A stretch of DNA of 64,000 nucleotides, from positions 62,001-126,000 of the forward strand of contig CALUHH010000002.1 of the NCBI GenBank assembly GCA_944320385.1, read 5' to 3'. The notes under the pieces are model-generated. The model was not told where the DNA came from. It worked only from the letters and a program-made list of their open reading frames with translations, and did no database searches. A program made the translations under genes and the position numbers. This document shows, in pieces, positions 6,736-16,838 of this stretch. The DNA is from an uncultured Atopobiaceae bacterium (GTDB lineage: Bacteria; Actinomycetota; Coriobacteriia; Coriobacteriales; Atopobiaceae). Within the stretch, counting starts at the first letter, position 1. Each line of letters begins with the position of its first letter.

Positions 6736-8478
6736 GTGAGCGACACGCCAGGCACGGTCGGCGCGGGCGCCACGCAGGGGCGCGCCACGCCCCCGGAGGA
6801 GATTCTGCTCGGGCGGTACCGGGTGCTCGCGCGCCGGGGAACCGGCGGCTTTGGCACGGTCTGCACCTGCTGGGACCTGCGTCTGCAGCGGCGCGTGGCC
6901 ATCAAGCGCATGCCGCTTCTCGCCGAGACCGGCACCACCGCGGAGGAGGCGCTCGCGGAGGCGCGCACGGCGTGCATGCTCAGCCACCCCAACATCGTCA
7001 CGATGCTCGACTTCGAGGCCGACGGCGCCTACGCCTACCTCGTCATGGAGTATGTCGACGGCCTCAACCTCGCCGAGCTTCTCGCCCGCGTGGAGGGCGG
7101 CCAGCTCACCGCCGAGGAGTGCGCGCACGTGGTCTCCTCGGTCGCGCGGGCCCTGGCCTTCGCGCACGAGAACCGCGTGCTGCACCTCGACATCAAGCCC
7201 ACCAACATCCTCATCGACCGCCAGGGCACGGTCAAGCTCGCCGACTTTGGCATGGCGACGCTCTCCTCCGCCGCCGGCTACGGCGACGCGCGCGGCGGCA
7301 CGGTGGGCTACATGCCGCCCGAGCAGATCGAGGGCATGCTGGTCGACGAGCGCACCGACGTCTTCGCGCTCGCGGTCGTGGCCTGCCAGGCGCTCACGGG
7401 GCAGAGCCCCTTCGCCGCGCCGACCGCGGCCGGCTCGCTCGACAAAATCCGTCGCGGCGCCGCGCGCAGCGTCCTGAGGGCGTGCCCCGGGCTCGACCCC
7501 CTCGCCGCCGAGACGCTGCTCGCCGCCCTCTCCCCCGAGCCCTCGGCCCGCACGCCCGACGTCCTCGACCTCGCCGACGACCTGGTCTCCTGCCTCGGCG
7601 ACCCCCACGCGGGCGCCGCCTCGCTGCGCGAGCTCGTCGAGCAGGCCGAGGTCGACGACCCCGCGGAAGACCCCCGACCCGGGGCCGCGCTCGCCCTGGC
7701 GCGCCCCTGGCTTCCCGGCGCCATCGTCCGCGCCCTCTCCGCCCTTCTCGCCTTTGCGGTCCTGAGGCACGTCCTGCCCGCGCTTCCCGGGGCCGACGAC
7801 CAGTTCATCGCCATCGCCTCGCTCGCCTGTGCGGGCGCGACGGCGCTCTGGCCCCCGCTGGGCTCGGTCCTCGCCGGCGGCGCGCTCGTGGCGGCCCTCG
7901 CCACGACGCACCCCACCTCGGCGTCCTTCCCGCTCGCCGCGTGCTGCGCCGTCGCCCTCTCCGCCTGGTGGGCGCTCGCCGGCCGCACCGACCACCTCGG
8001 GAGCGCCGCGCTGCTGCTGCCCTGCTGCCTCCCCTCGCCCTCCGCGGGCGCCCCGCTCGCGGGGTTTGCCCTCGACCCCCTTCCCGCCGCGCTCACCGGT
8101 GCGGTGGGCTACCTTGCGGGAAGCCTCTTCCACCTTGCCGTCGAGCAGGGCTTTTCTGCCCTCGCCGTGGTCGCGGCGCTTCCTCAGGCATGGGCGCGGC
8201 CGTCGTTTCTGGTGCTCGTGGCAGGATCGGCCGCCTGCGCGCTGACGAGCTCGCTGGTCGCCATGAGGGGCTCGGTCGCGGCGGGCATCGTGGGGCAGAC
8301 GCTCGGGCTCGCCTGCCTGCTCGTGTCCGAGGCGCTGGCCGCCGGGATGGAGAATGGCGGTATATGGGCCACTCCCCGTGGGGATGCGGCCCTCGTTGCG
8401 GTACTCTTATTCGTGCTTTTGTGCACCGCGACTGTCCTGAGAGGCCCGCTCTTCGAGGACCAGGAAGGCGATGAATAG
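6736..8478 (+). CDS. Ser/Thr protein kinase with a polytopic membrane C-terminus
   Basis: 580 aa from a GTG preceded by GGGAGGA. Residues 25-290 are a Hanks-type kinase domain: glycine loop RGTGGFGTV, Lys57 in VAIKRM, catalytic loop HLDIKPTN (150-157; HLD instead of the usual HRD) and DFG at 170-172. From about residue 315 the protein is almost entirely hydrophobic, with roughly seven to nine predicted membrane segments and no PASTA repeats. It is the first gene of a six-gene operon and overlaps fhaA by 8 bases. It occupies the place of pknA-like kinases in the actinobacterial cell-wall cluster, but the polytopic C-terminus is unlike PknA. The ligand or role of the membrane part is unknown. 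Confidence 0.88.
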   Translation: MSDTPGTVGAGATQGRATPPEEILLGRYRVLARRGTGGFGTVCTCWDLRLQRRVAIKRMPLLAETGTTAEEALAEARTACMLSHPNIVTMLDFEADGAYAYLVMEYVDGLNLAELLARVEGGQLTAEECAHVVSSVARALAFAHENRVLHLDIKPTNILIDRQGTVKLADFGMATLSSAAGYGDARGGTVGYMPPEQIEGMLVDERTDVFALAVVACQALTGQSPFAAPTAAGSLDKIRRGAARSVLRACPGLDPLAAETLLAALSPEPSARTPDVLDLADDLVSCLGDPHAGAASLRELVEQAEVDDPAEDPRPGAALALARPWLPGAIVRALSALLAFAVLRHVLPALPGADDQFIAIASLACAGATALWPPLGSVLAGGALVAALATTHPTSASFPLAACCAVALSAWWALAGRTDHLGSAALLLPCCLPSPSAGAPLAGFALDPLPAALTGAVGYLAGSLFHLAVEQGFSALAVVAALPQAWARPSFLVLVAGSAACALTSSLVAMRGSVAAGIVGQTLGLACLLVSEALAAGMENGGIWATPRGDAALVAVLLFVLLCTATVLRGPLFEDQEGDE

Positions 8479-9565
8479 AACTATGAGCTTCCTTAGCGAT
8501 TTCGAGGGGCGCATCGGCTCCGTGTTCGGAGCCGCACCGCAAGGCTACACCGAGCCCTTCTCGTTCAAGAAGCTCGCGAAGCGCGCGGCTCGCGAGATGG
8601 AGAACGAGACGTACGAGATTGACGGCGTCGACACCGCGCCCGGACTCTACACCGTGCTGGTCTCCGCCACGGACGACTCCCTCATGCGCCCGCTCTACGA
8701 ACAGATCACCTACGAGACGGCGTCGTTTGTGACCGCGCAGGCCCAGAAGAGGGGCTACACGTTCGTGGGCAACCCCCTCGTGCGCTTCATGGTCGACCCC
8801 TCGCTCAAGCCCGGCAAGTTCGCCGTCTTTGCCGAGAACGTCGACGCCCACACCCTCAACCGCCTGCGCGAGGAGGAGCGCGCCTTCCTGGCCGGCAGCT
8901 CAAGCGCCGGCGGCGCGGCCGCCCAGGTCAACCGCCGCGGCGCGGCGCCCAAGCCAACGCCCCGGCAGGCCCCGACCCCGCGCGCCGACGAGGCGGACGC
9001 CTTCGCGGCCCCCGCGCCGCGCCGCGCCCAGCCCGCCGCCCTCGACCCCGACGCGGGCCTCGAGGTCATCCCGCCCGAGTTCGAGGAGCCCGCGCCGGCG
9101 CCCGTCGCCTCCGCGTCCGCCTCGACGCCGATGCCCGTGCCGCTCGCCGACGCCGCGCTCGTCGCGTCTGCCGCGGTGCCCCAGACCCAGCGCAAGAGCG
9201 TCCCGCTCGTGGACATGCGCCGCGTCACGAGCGAGGCGAGCTCCTCCTACGCCGCCGCGCCCTCCCATGACGGCGCCTCCTGCCTGCTCATCGACCGCCA
9301 GACCGGGCGGACCTTCAGCGCCCAGGCCCCCTCGGCGGTCATCGGGCGCGAGCGCTCCCAGGCGAGCATCGTCCTGCGCGACCCCAACGTCTCGCGCGCG
9401 CACGCCGAGCTCTCCTACGACGGCTCCGGCTGGCGCATCACCGACCTCAACTCAACCAACGGGACCCTCGTCAACGACGTCGACGTCACCTCCTGCCCGC
9501 TGCAGGACGGCGACCTCATCACCCTGGGCCTCGTGAACCTCGAGTTCCGGGAGATTCGCCGATGA
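8471..9565 (+). CDS. fhaA: FhaA-like protein (DUF3662 domain plus FHA domain)
   Basis: 364 aa. Residues 1-125 match the FhaA N-terminal domain (DUF3662; FLSDFEGRIGSVFG start). A disordered Ala/Pro-rich linker follows (about 130-265). Residues 270-364 form an FHA domain with IGRERSQA, VSRAHAEL and NSTNGTLVN, the conserved Gly-Arg, Ser-x-x-His and Asn-Gly positions that bind phosphothreonine. In mycobacteria FhaA binds phosphorylated MviN (MurJ) to restrain peptidoglycan synthesis. The start ATG has AGGAAGG upstream and lies inside the end of the kinase gene, so translation is coupled. Confidence 0.9.
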   Translation: MNRTMSFLSDFEGRIGSVFGAAPQGYTEPFSFKKLAKRAAREMENETYEIDGVDTAPGLYTVLVSATDDSLMRPLYEQITYETASFVTAQAQKRGYTFVGNPLVRFMVDPSLKPGKFAVFAENVDAHTLNRLREEERAFLAGSSSAGGAAAQVNRRGAAPKPTPRQAPTPRADEADAFAAPAPRRAQPAALDPDAGLEVIPPEFEEPAPAPVASASASTPMPVPLADAALVASAAVPQTQRKSVPLVDMRRVTSEASSSYAAAPSHDGASCLLIDRQTGRTFSAQAPSAVIGRERSQASIVLRDPNVSRAHAELSYDGSGWRITDLNSTNGTLVNDVDVTSCPLQDGDLITLGLVNLEFREIRR

Positions 9566-9975
9566 TCGACCTCGTGCTCTTCGCCGGCCGCATCCTTCTC
9601 GTGGTCGTCCTCTACGTCTTCCTGTTCGCGGTCATGCGGACGGGCGTGGGCCTCGTGCGCGGCCAGCGCCGCGACGCCGCCATCTGGGCGATCGACGTCG
9701 AGAAGGGCAAGAAGGCCCTGCGCGGTCTGCACGTCGACATCCTCGGCCCCGTCGTCGTGGGCCGCTCCCCCTCCTCGGACGTCGTGATCGACGAGCCCTA
9801 CGTCTCGTCCACGCACGCGCGCTTCACCCTGCAGGGCCCCGCCCTCGTGCTCGAGGACCTTGGCTCCACCAACGGGACCCTCGTCAACGGCCACGTCATC
9901 GACCAGCCCGTCACGCTGAGGGAGGATGACGAAGTCCAGGTGGGCGACACCATCATGCGGGTGACGCGCGGATGA
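9562..9975 (+). CDS. fhaB: FhaB-like membrane-anchored FHA protein
   Basis: 137 aa. One N-terminal membrane segment (about residues 5-28) is followed by a short basic linker (RGQRRD) and an FHA domain (residues 60-137) with VVGRSPSSD, VSSTHARF and LGSTNGTLVNG. The layout matches FhaB (FipA), which in mycobacteria joins kinase signalling to the division machinery. The ATG overlaps the fhaA stop as ATGA, and its own stop overlaps the next start in the same way. Confidence 0.9.
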   Translation: MIDLVLFAGRILLVVVLYVFLFAVMRTGVGLVRGQRRDAAIWAIDVEKGKKALRGLHVDILGPVVVGRSPSSDVVIDEPYVSSTHARFTLQGPALVLEDLGSTNGTLVNGHVIDQPVTLREDDEVQVGDTIMRVTRG

Positions 9976-11225
9976 CGGCCGAGGACCTCCAGACATCCGT
10001 CCCGCTGGAGCCCACCAACGCTCCCGGGCGCGCCGAGATCCCCGTGGAGGGGCGCGCCGGCGCAGACGCCGTCTCGGGCGCCAACGAGTTCATCTCGTGG
10101 GGCGCGAGGAGCGACGTGGGCCTGGTGCGCGGCCACAACGAGGACTCCTTCCTCCTGCGCGCCCCGCTCTTCGTCGTCTCGGACGGCATGGGCGGCCACG
10201 CAGCCGGCGAGATCGCCAGCTCCGTGGCCGTGGAGACCATAGGCGAGCGCGCCCCCGGCACCGCCGACGACGTCCTGCTCGGCGCGGCGGTCGAGGCCGC
10301 CAACCTCGCGGTCATCCGTGGCGCCGAGGAGGGGATCGGCAAGCCCGGCATGGGCTGCACCGCCACCGCCGCGCTCATCGAGAAGAACAAGATGGCCGTC
10401 GCCCACGTGGGCGACTCCCGCATATACGTGCTGCGCCACGGGACCCTCGTGCGCGTCACGCACGACCACTCCTACGTGGAGGAGCTCGTCGACTCCGGCC
10501 AGATCACCGCCGACGAGGCGCGCACGCACCCCTCGCGCTCCATCATCACGCGCGCCCTGGGCTCAGACCCCGACATGTACGCGGACCACTTCTCGCTCGA
10601 GGTCAACAATGGGGACCGCATCATCCTGTGCTCCGACGGCCTCTCGAGCATGATCTCAGACAGCGAGCTCGAGGCCGTGGCGGTCTCGAGCGCCACCCCG
10701 CAGCAGGCGGCGGACAACCTCGTCGCCGCCGCGCTCACCGCGGGAGGCTCCGACAACGTCACCGTCGTCGTGGTGGACGTGCTCAACGACGGCCTGGCCG
10801 ACGCCGCGCGACGCCGCCTGCTCCACCGCGCCGCCGGCGTCTCCGGCGTCATCGCCGCGGTTCTCGCCGTCGTCATCCTCGTGAGCTTTGCCTTCATCCG
10901 CGGCGAGTGGTACCTCGGCGTCAACAACGGCACCGTGGCCATCTACCGCGGCATCCAGGGAGACATCCTCGGCATCCCGCTGAACGAGCTCGTGGGGACG
11001 AGCGCCGTCTCCATCACCGACCTCCCCGCCTCGGTGCAAGACCAGCTCGAGGCGGGCATCCGCGTGCAGAACGAGCAGGCGGCCCTCGACACCATCAACT
11101 CCTACCGCGACCAGATCTACGAGGAGCAGGAGAAGGCGGCGCAGCTCGCGCAGGAGGTCAGCTCCGAGGAGGGCGCAGAGGCGCCCGACCAGACCGACTC
11201 CGGCCAGACGGACGGGGGCGAGTAG
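9972..11225 (+). CDS. PstP-like PP2C-family Ser/Thr protein phosphatase
   Basis: 417 aa. After a 40-residue N-terminal extension the PP2C domain runs to about residue 270. Metal-binding motifs are seen: [42 protein letters not shown] and [12 protein letters not shown] single membrane segment follows at about 288-310 and an extracellular tail of about 105 residues ends in an acidic, Glu/Asp/Gln-rich stretch. It should reverse phosphorylation by the two kinases of the same operon, acting on the inner face of the membrane. The ATGA overlap with fhaB and the adjacent SEDS-PBP start show tight coupling. Confidence 0.92.
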   Translation: MTAEDLQTSVPLEPTNAPGRAEIPVEGRAGADAVSGANEFISWGARSDVGLVRGHNEDSFLLRAPLFVVSDGMGGHAAGEIASSVAVETIGERAPGTADDVLLGAAVEAANLAVIRGAEEGIGKPGMGCTATAALIEKNKMAVAHVGDSRIYVLRHGTLVRVTHDHSYVEELVDSGQITADEARTHPSRSIITRALGSDPDMYADHFSLEVNNGDRIILCSDGLSSMISDSELEAVAVSSATPQQAADNLVAAALTAGGSDNVTVVVVDVLNDGLADAARRRLLHRAAGVSGVIAAVLAVVILVSFAFIRGEWYLGVNNGTVAIYRGIQGDILGIPLNELVGTSAVSITDLPASVQDQLEAGIRVQNEQAALDTINSYRDQIYEEQEKAAQLAQEVSSEEGAEAPDQTDSGQTDGGE

Positions 11226-11226
11226 C

Positions 11227-14187
11227 ATGGGCCTCAGGAAGAACCGCTACGCCGGCGGACAGAGCCGCGCGGAGGTCGGGGCCCTCGCGTCCGCCACCTC
11301 CGCGCCCCGGGACGAGAAGGGCCTCTCGCGCAGGAACACCGAGCTCTTCCTCCTGCTGCTCGCGGCGGTCCCCGTGATCTTGCTCTACGCGATGTACGTC
11401 GTGACCTCCAACCAGCAGATCAGCGTCCAGACGCTCGGGGTGCCCCTCGGGCTTCTCGGCGCCTTCGCCGCGGCGCACGTTGCGATCCGCTTCCTGGCGC
11501 CCGGCGCCGACCCGGCCATACTGCCCGTCGTCTTTGCGCTCTCGGGCATCGGCATCACCTTCCTCACCAGGCTCGCGCCGGACGCCGCCGTGAGCCAGGT
11601 CGTGTGGCTCTACCTCTCCGTGGGCGTGATGGTCGCGGTGCTGGCGCTGGTGCGCAACCTCGACAAGCTCGCCGACTACAAGTACACCCTCGGCATCGCG
11701 GGCATAGTCCTTCTCGTCCTGCCCATGCTCGTGGGCACCGAGCGCTACGGCTCCAAGCTCTGGATCTACATCGGCAGCTTTGGCTTCCAGCCCGGCGAGT
11801 TCGCCAAGATCGCGCTTGTCCTGTTCCTGGCGTTTTACCTCGCCTCCAACCGCGAGGCGCTCTCGGTCTCGATGCGCGGGATCGGGCCCGTCAAGATCCC
11901 GCAGCCCCGGATGCTCGTGCCCATCGTGGTCATGTGGGGCATCAGCCTGCTCGTCGTGGTCTTTGAGACCGACCTGGGCAGCGCCCTGCTCTTCTTCACG
12001 TTCTTTGTCATCATGCTCTACGTGGCCACGGGCCGCGTGAGCTACGTCGTGGTGAGCGTGGCCCTGCTCGCCGTGGCGGGCGTGGCCTGCTACCAGCTCT
12101 TCGGCCACGTTCAGACGCGCGTCAACATGTGGGTAGACCCGTGGTCGGACGCCTCCGGCGGCGGCTACCAGATCGTGCAGTCGCTCTACTCGCTGGCGGA
12201 CGGCGGCCTCACGGGCACCGGAATCGGCAAGGGCATGGCCACGCTCATCCCCGTGGTCTCGAGCGACTTCATCTTCTCCGCCATCGGCGAGGAGATGGGT
12301 CTTCTCGGCGCCTCCGGCGTCCTGATGCTCTACCTGCTGCTGGGCGTGCGCGGCTTCGCCACCGCGGCGCGCGCCAAGTCCGACACCTCGGCCTTCGCCG
12401 CGGTAGGCCTCACGAGCGCCGTCGTGTTCCAGGCGTTTCTCATCGTGGGCGGCGTCACCAAGCTCCTGCCCCTCACGGGCGTGACCCTGCCCTTCGTGAG
12501 CCAGGGCGGCACGTCGCTGCTGGCGTGCTTCATCATCGTCGGCCTGCTGCTGCGCGCCGGCGACGAGGGCACCGGGCGCGAGGCCCAGATGGAGAGCGGC
12601 CTCACGGGCGAGAAGAGCAGCGTCGACGACATGCTCTCCCTCGCGCCGAGCGGTTCCGCCGCGCCGGCCGAGGCCGTCGTCCACGGCGCCCACGCACGCG
12701 CGAGCTTCAGCCTGCAGACCGCGGAGTCGGGCGTGCTCGGCCGCGTGGCCCTGGGCAAGCGCCTCACGGCGCTCATCACGGTCTTCTCGGTTCTGTTTGC
12801 GGTCCTTATCGCCAACCTCACCTACGTTCAGATGGTCGACGCGGACCGCGTGCAGAACCTCCCCACCAACAACCACACGATCGCCAAGAGCGCCTACGTC
12901 CAGCGCGGCGCCATCATCACCGCGGACGGCGTGACCCTCGCCGAGAGCGTCCAGCAGGCAGATGGCAGCTACCTGCGAAACTATCCGCAGGGCTCGCTCG
13001 CGCGCCACACCGTCGGCTACGTCTCGACCCAGTACGGCAGCTCCGGCGTCGAGGCCACGATGAACGAGACGCTCACGGGCCACGCCGACTACTCGGACTG
13101 GCGCAGCGCCCTCTACGCGCTCGCCGGCGTCCAGCAGCCCGGGTCCACCGTCGTCCTCACCGTCAACTCGCAGATCCAGCGCGCGGCGGAGGAGGCGCTG
13201 TCCGGCTACACCGGGGCGATCGTCGTCCTCGACCCCAAGACCGGCGCCGTGCTGGCCAAGGCCTCCAACCCCACCTACACCGTCGACCAGCTCGACGCCG
13301 TCATCGCCGAGGGGGCCAACGGCGAGCTGCTCGATCGCACCACGCAGGCCCTCTACTCCCCGGGCTCCTCGTTCAAGAGCGTCACGCTCTCCGCCGCCCT
13401 GGACTCCGGCACCGCCTCGCTCGACGACGTCTACTACGCCGGGCCCACGCTCGAGATCGGCGGGGGCGAGGTCAGCAACTACGGCGACTACGACTACGGC
13501 GAGCCCACGCTCAAGGAGGCCTTCGCGCTGTCGTCCAACACGGTCTTCGGCCAGCTCGGCGTCGAGGTCGGTCCCGACCTGCTCGTGAGCTACGCCAACG
13601 CCTTCGGCTTTGGCCGCAACCTCGGCCAGGACTTCACCTCGCTCGCCTCGCTCATGCCCGTCCCGTCCGAGATGACGGAGTGGGAGACGGCCTGGGCCGC
13701 ATGCGGCCAGCCCGTGGGCCAGCACGAGAGCCCCGCCGGCCCGCAGGTCACCGTCATGCAAAACGCCGTGATCGCGCAGGCCATCGCCAACGGCGGCGTC
13801 GCCATGGACCCCTATGTGGTCGACCACGTCCTCTCCCCGGAGGGGGTGGTCACCGCCACCACGTCCCCGCGCTCGCTGGGACAGTCCATCTCCGCCCAGA
13901 CCGCCGAGCAGGTCAAGGAGGCCATGCTCGGGGTCGTCGACCACGGCACGGGCACCAACGCCCAGATCGCGGGCGCGCAGGTCGCCGGCAAGACCGGCAC
14001 CGCGCAGGTGGAGAACGGCAACATCAACTCGTTCTTTATCGGCTTTGCGCCGTATGACAACCCGACGCTGGTCATCTCGGTCTGCGTCGAGGGGCAGGGT
14101 GCCGACGTCGAGGGCTTTGCCGCCAGGCTGGCGGGCAAGGTCCTCGCGCAGGCGCTCCAGGTCCAGTCATCCGGCGCCGGCACCTGA
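11227..14187 (+). CDS. Fused FtsW/RodA (SEDS) glycosyltransferase and penicillin-binding protein
   Basis: 986 aa, one uninterrupted frame. Residues 40-445 are a polytopic SEDS glycan polymerase (RodA/FtsW), with the extracellular motif VDPWSD (candidate catalytic Asp304) followed by [18 protein letters not shown] hydrophilic linker (445-510) leads to a single membrane anchor (512-532) and a transpeptidase domain: SSFK (Ser714 nucleophile, Lys717), SSN (769-771) and KTG (922-924). The anchor and PBP part resemble PbpA. In M. tuberculosis rodA and pbpA are separate neighbours; here they are one protein that could both polymerise and cross-link peptidoglycan. Lies between the phosphatase and PASTA kinase genes. 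Confidence 0.93.
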   Translation: MGLRKNRYAGGQSRAEVGALASATSAPRDEKGLSRRNTELFLLLLAAVPVILLYAMYVVTSNQQISVQTLGVPLGLLGAFAAAHVAIRFLAPGADPAILPVVFALSGIGITFLTRLAPDAAVSQVVWLYLSVGVMVAVLALVRNLDKLADYKYTLGIAGIVLLVLPMLVGTERYGSKLWIYIGSFGFQPGEFAKIALVLFLAFYLASNREALSVSMRGIGPVKIPQPRMLVPIVVMWGISLLVVVFETDLGSALLFFTFFVIMLYVATGRVSYVVVSVALLAVAGVACYQLFGHVQTRVNMWVDPWSDASGGGYQIVQSLYSLADGGLTGTGIGKGMATLIPVVSSDFIFSAIGEEMGLLGASGVLMLYLLLGVRGFATAARAKSDTSAFAAVGLTSAVVFQAFLIVGGVTKLLPLTGVTLPFVSQGGTSLLACFIIVGLLLRAGDEGTGREAQMESGLTGEKSSVDDMLSLAPSGSAAPAEAVVHGAHARASFSLQTAESGVLGRVALGKRLTALITVFSVLFAVLIANLTYVQMVDADRVQNLPTNNHTIAKSAYVQRGAIITADGVTLAESVQQADGSYLRNYPQGSLARHTVGYVSTQYGSSGVEATMNETLTGHADYSDWRSALYALAGVQQPGSTVVLTVNSQIQRAAEEALSGYTGAIVVLDPKTGAVLAKASNPTYTVDQLDAVIAEGANGELLDRTTQALYSPGSSFKSVTLSAALDSGTASLDDVYYAGPTLEIGGGEVSNYGDYDYGEPTLKEAFALSSNTVFGQLGVEVGPDLLVSYANAFGFGRNLGQDFTSLASLMPVPSEMTEWETAWAACGQPVGQHESPAGPQVTVMQNAVIAQAIANGGVAMDPYVVDHVLSPEGVVTATTSPRSLGQSISAQTAEQVKEAMLGVVDHGTGTNAQIAGAQVAGKTGTAQVENGNINSFFIGFAPYDNPTLVISVCVEGQGADVEGFAARLAGKVLAQALQVQSSGAGT

Positions 14188-14197
14188 AGGGGCTGAG

Positions 14198-14208
14198 CGA
14201 GAAGAACG
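14198..14208 (+). repeat. Recurrent CGAGAAGAAC element (representative copy)
   Basis: CGAGAAGAACG between the SEDS-PBP and PASTA-kinase genes. Other copies on the plus strand: 852, 16580, 18756, 24287, 28906, 32381, 48382, 53606. On the minus strand: 6379, 50740, 61692, and one overlapping the ribosome-binding site at 22776-22785. Nearly all are intergenic, often extended to GCGAGAAGAACGCGC. Function unknown. Confidence 0.7.
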
Positions 14209-14302
14209 CGCAAGACCAGACACGCAGCACACGCAGCACAGACGCACGGCCTCACTTGAGAGAAAACACGCGGCGCGGGCCGCGAGCGGGATGGGAGAGA
14301 GC

Positions 14303-16327
14303 ATGCCAGGGATGATTCTCGGCGGACGCTACCAGGTACAGGACAAGATCGGATCAGGCGGCATGGCCACGGTCTATCGCGGGCTCGACGAGGTGCTCGG
14401 GCGCACCGTCGCCATCAAGACGATGCTGCCCCAGTACGCGAGCGACCCCTCCTTCGCCGCCCGCTTCAAGCAGGAGGCCCAGGCGGCGGCCGCGCTGCAG
14501 AGCCCCTACATCGTGAGCGTCTACGACTGGGGCAAGGACGCCGACACCTACTACATCGTCATGGAGTACCTGCGCGGCACCGACCTCAAGAGCGGCATCC
14601 GCAAGCACGGCGCGCTCGACTGCAAGAAGGTCGCGCAGATCGGCTCGCAGATCGCGCAGGCGCTCTCGGTGGCGCACAAGCACGACATCATCCACCGAGA
14701 CATCAAGCCGCAGAACATCATGGTGCAGCCCGACGGCAACATCAAGGTGATGGACTTCGGCATCGCGCGCGCCAAGAACAGCCATCTCACGCAGGACAAC
14801 TCCGTGCTTGGCACCGCGCACTACGTCTCCCCCGAGCAGACCCAGGGCAAGGACCTCGGCCCCACGACCGACATCTACTCGCTCGGCATCGTCATGTACG
14901 AGGCGGCCACCGGCCAGGTCCCCTTCCAGGGCGACGACGCCATCTCGGTGGCCCTCAAGCAGGTCAACGAGCAGCCCAAGCCGCCCAGCGAGCTCAATCC
15001 CGCGGTTGACCCCTCGCTTGAGTCGATCATCCTCAAGTGCATGCAGAAGAGCCCCGCGGCGCGCTTCCAGACGGCAGACGAGCTCTACCACGTGCTGCGC
15101 GACTACCTCGCGGGCCGCATGCAGGCCGTCAACAACGCCACCGCCATGCTCGCCGCCCAGGCCACCAACAAGATCGAGCGCGGCGCGGGCGTCCAACCCG
15201 TCAAGAGCGGCACCGCGACGATGCCGCGCGTGGAGCGCACCAACCGCTATCGCGCACAGAGCGCCACCGAGCAGGCTGCCGAGGAGGAGGCAGCGCGCGA
15301 GCGCAGGCACCGCAGAAACGTCATTCTGGGCGTCATCGGCGCCCTTCTCGCCGTGGCCGTGGTCGCGGCCATCGTGGTCTCGGCCCTCAGCTCCGGGGCC
15401 AAGACCAAGTCCGTGCCCGATCTCATCGGCAGGACGCAGGACGAGGCCATCGCCATGATCCTCGAGAACGGCTTCGAGGTCGGCGACGTCGAGCCGGGCT
15501 ACTCGAAGGACTACGAGGAGGGCCTCGTCTTCGACCAGAGCCCCACCTCGACCCAGACCGCCGAGGAGGGCACCAAGATCGACATCTTCGTCTCGCAGGG
15601 CGAGAGCCCCGTCGACCAGGTTGAGGTCCCCGACCTCACCAACTGCACGCAGGAGGAGGCGGACGAGCGCCTCGAGGCACGCGGTCTCAAGGGGCGCCGA
15701 GGCGACGACCAGCCGAGCGACACGATCGAGGACGGCAGGGTCTGCGCCCAGGACCCCGAGGAGGGCGAGACCGTCGGCCGCGGCAGCTTCATCACCTACC
15801 ACCTCTCCTCGGGCGCCGAGCCCATCGAGGTCCCCGACGTTGCCGGCCAGAACGCCGACGCCGCCGAGCAGGCCCTCAAGGACCTGGGGCTCACCGTCAA
15901 GCGCGACTACGACTACAGCTCGACCGACGCCGAGGGCACGGTCTTCCGCACCGACCCCGACGCGGGCACCGAGGTGGAGAAGGGCCAGGAGGTCACCATC
16001 TACATCTCGCAGGGCCCCAAGCCCGTTGACACGACCGTCAGCGTGCCCTCCTACGTGGGCTACGACTACAGCATCGCCTACAGCGAGCTCTCTGCCCTCG
16101 GGTTCAACGTCGTTCTTGCGCAGGGCAGCCCCTCCGGCGGCAAGGTTCTCAGCCAGTACCCCACGGGCACCGCCGAGAAGGGCGCCACGATTACGATCAC
16201 GCTCGAGGCCTACCCCGACCCCAACGGCGGAACCACCGGCGGCGGCACCGGCGGCGGCACCACGGGCGGCGAGACCGGCGGCGGCACGGACACGCCTTCC
16301 ATCGGCGAGGGCGACGGGGTCTCGTAG
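14303..16327 (+). CDS. pknB: PASTA-domain Ser/Thr protein kinase (PknB/StkP type)
   Basis: 674 aa from this ATG, preceded by GGGAGAGAG; an ATG 12 bases upstream has no ribosome-binding site. Kinase domain residues 8-270: IGSGGMATVY, Lys39 in VAIKTM, HRDIKPQN (131-138), DFG (151-153). A juxtamembrane region follows, then one membrane segment (340-361) and four extracellular PASTA repeats starting at VPDLIG, VPDLTN, VPDVAG and VPSYVG. The protein ends in a Gly/Thr-rich tail. PASTA repeats sense muropeptides or lipid II, and the kinase tunes wall growth through substrates such as the FHA proteins encoded upstream. Last gene of the operon, closed by a strong terminator. Confidence 0.95.
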   Translation: MPGMILGGRYQVQDKIGSGGMATVYRGLDEVLGRTVAIKTMLPQYASDPSFAARFKQEAQAAAALQSPYIVSVYDWGKDADTYYIVMEYLRGTDLKSGIRKHGALDCKKVAQIGSQIAQALSVAHKHDIIHRDIKPQNIMVQPDGNIKVMDFGIARAKNSHLTQDNSVLGTAHYVSPEQTQGKDLGPTTDIYSLGIVMYEAATGQVPFQGDDAISVALKQVNEQPKPPSELNPAVDPSLESIILKCMQKSPAARFQTADELYHVLRDYLAGRMQAVNNATAMLAAQATNKIERGAGVQPVKSGTATMPRVERTNRYRAQSATEQAAEEEAARERRHRRNVILGVIGALLAVAVVAAIVVSALSSGAKTKSVPDLIGRTQDEAIAMILENGFEVGDVEPGYSKDYEEGLVFDQSPTSTQTAEEGTKIDIFVSQGESPVDQVEVPDLTNCTQEEADERLEARGLKGRRGDDQPSDTIEDGRVCAQDPEEGETVGRGSFITYHLSSGAEPIEVPDVAGQNADAAEQALKDLGLTVKRDYDYSSTDAEGTVFRTDPDAGTEVEKGQEVTIYISQGPKPVDTTVSVPSYVGYDYSIAYSELSALGFNVVLAQGSPSGGKVLSQYPTGTAEKGATITITLEAYPDPNGGTTGGGTGGGTTGGETGGGTDTPSIGEGDGVS

Positions 16328-16372
16328 GCTCCGGGGCTCTCCGCTGACCCATCGCTTTCTCAAAGCATGCGG

Positions 16373-16409
16373 GCGGCCCGGTACGCGCTGACGTACCGGG
16401 CCGCTTTAT
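16373..16409 (+). terminator. Intrinsic terminator of the kinase/SEDS-PBP operon
   Basis: A perfect 12-bp stem GCGGCCCGGTAC / GTACCGGGCCGC (16373-16404) is followed by TTTAT. Confidence 0.88.
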
Positions 16410-16678
16410 CTTGGGGAGCCGTCGGGCGAGAATGACAGCGCTCGCGACATCTCCCACTGGCCTGACACACAAATCGCCTTTTGTGTACGTGGCAGAGTCA
16501 GGCTTTGAAGCGACATGTTCTTGTCGATAAAGCTTTTGGGTTTGGAGCTTATCCCTGCCTCAAATTGGCCTCTCTGGGTCGAGAAGAACCCTCCGCCAGC
16601 TACACAAATCGCCTTTTGTGTAGGCCTCATACACAAAAGGCGATTTGCGCGTGCCGGCACCGGCGCCTCTGGCACGAC
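16410..16678. repeat. Intergenic palindromic repeats built on ACACAAATCGCCTTTTGTGT
   Basis: No gene is seen. Copy 1 at 16467-16486 and copy 2 at 16602-16621 share the same 20 bases; copy 3 is the reverse complement (16631-16647). Copies 2 and 3 form a 17-bp perfect inverted repeat around a 9-base loop. Each unit also folds on its own, with ACACAAA / TTTGTGT arms. A CGAGAAGAACC element sits at 16580. The arrangement resembles small REP-like or MITE-like elements. Confidence 0.7.
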
Positions 16679-16717
16679 AAAAAAGCAGGTCGGGGCAGCT
16701 TGCCAACCCCGACCTGC
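16679..16717 (-). terminator. Intrinsic terminator of tRNA-Arg(CCT)
   Basis: A perfect 11-bp stem GCAGGTCGGGG / CCCCGACCTGC (16685-16717) leads into a six-base U-run on the minus strand. Confidence 0.88.
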
Positions 16718-16725
16718 GATTTCCC

Positions 16726-16801
16726 TGGTGCCCCCGGGCCGATTCGAACGGCCGACACCCGCTTTAGGAGAGCGGTGCTCTATCCCCTGAGCTACGAAGG
16801 C
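16726..16801 (-). tRNA. tRNA-Arg(CCT)
   Basis: GCCTTCG at the 5' end pairs with CGGGGGC (two G-U pairs). The anticodon loop CTCCTAA has anticodon CCT, the T-arm contains GTTCGAATC, and CCA is encoded. TAGAAT lies upstream on the minus strand. Confidence 0.93.
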
Positions 16802-16838
16802 ATGGAACGCTATTCTATCACCGCCCGGCGGTGCGCGC

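Noticed and set aside
11158-13944. 928-codon open frame on the minus strand
   Set aside because: Antisense to the SEDS-PBP gene; low-complexity His/Asp/Gly-rich translation with no domain.
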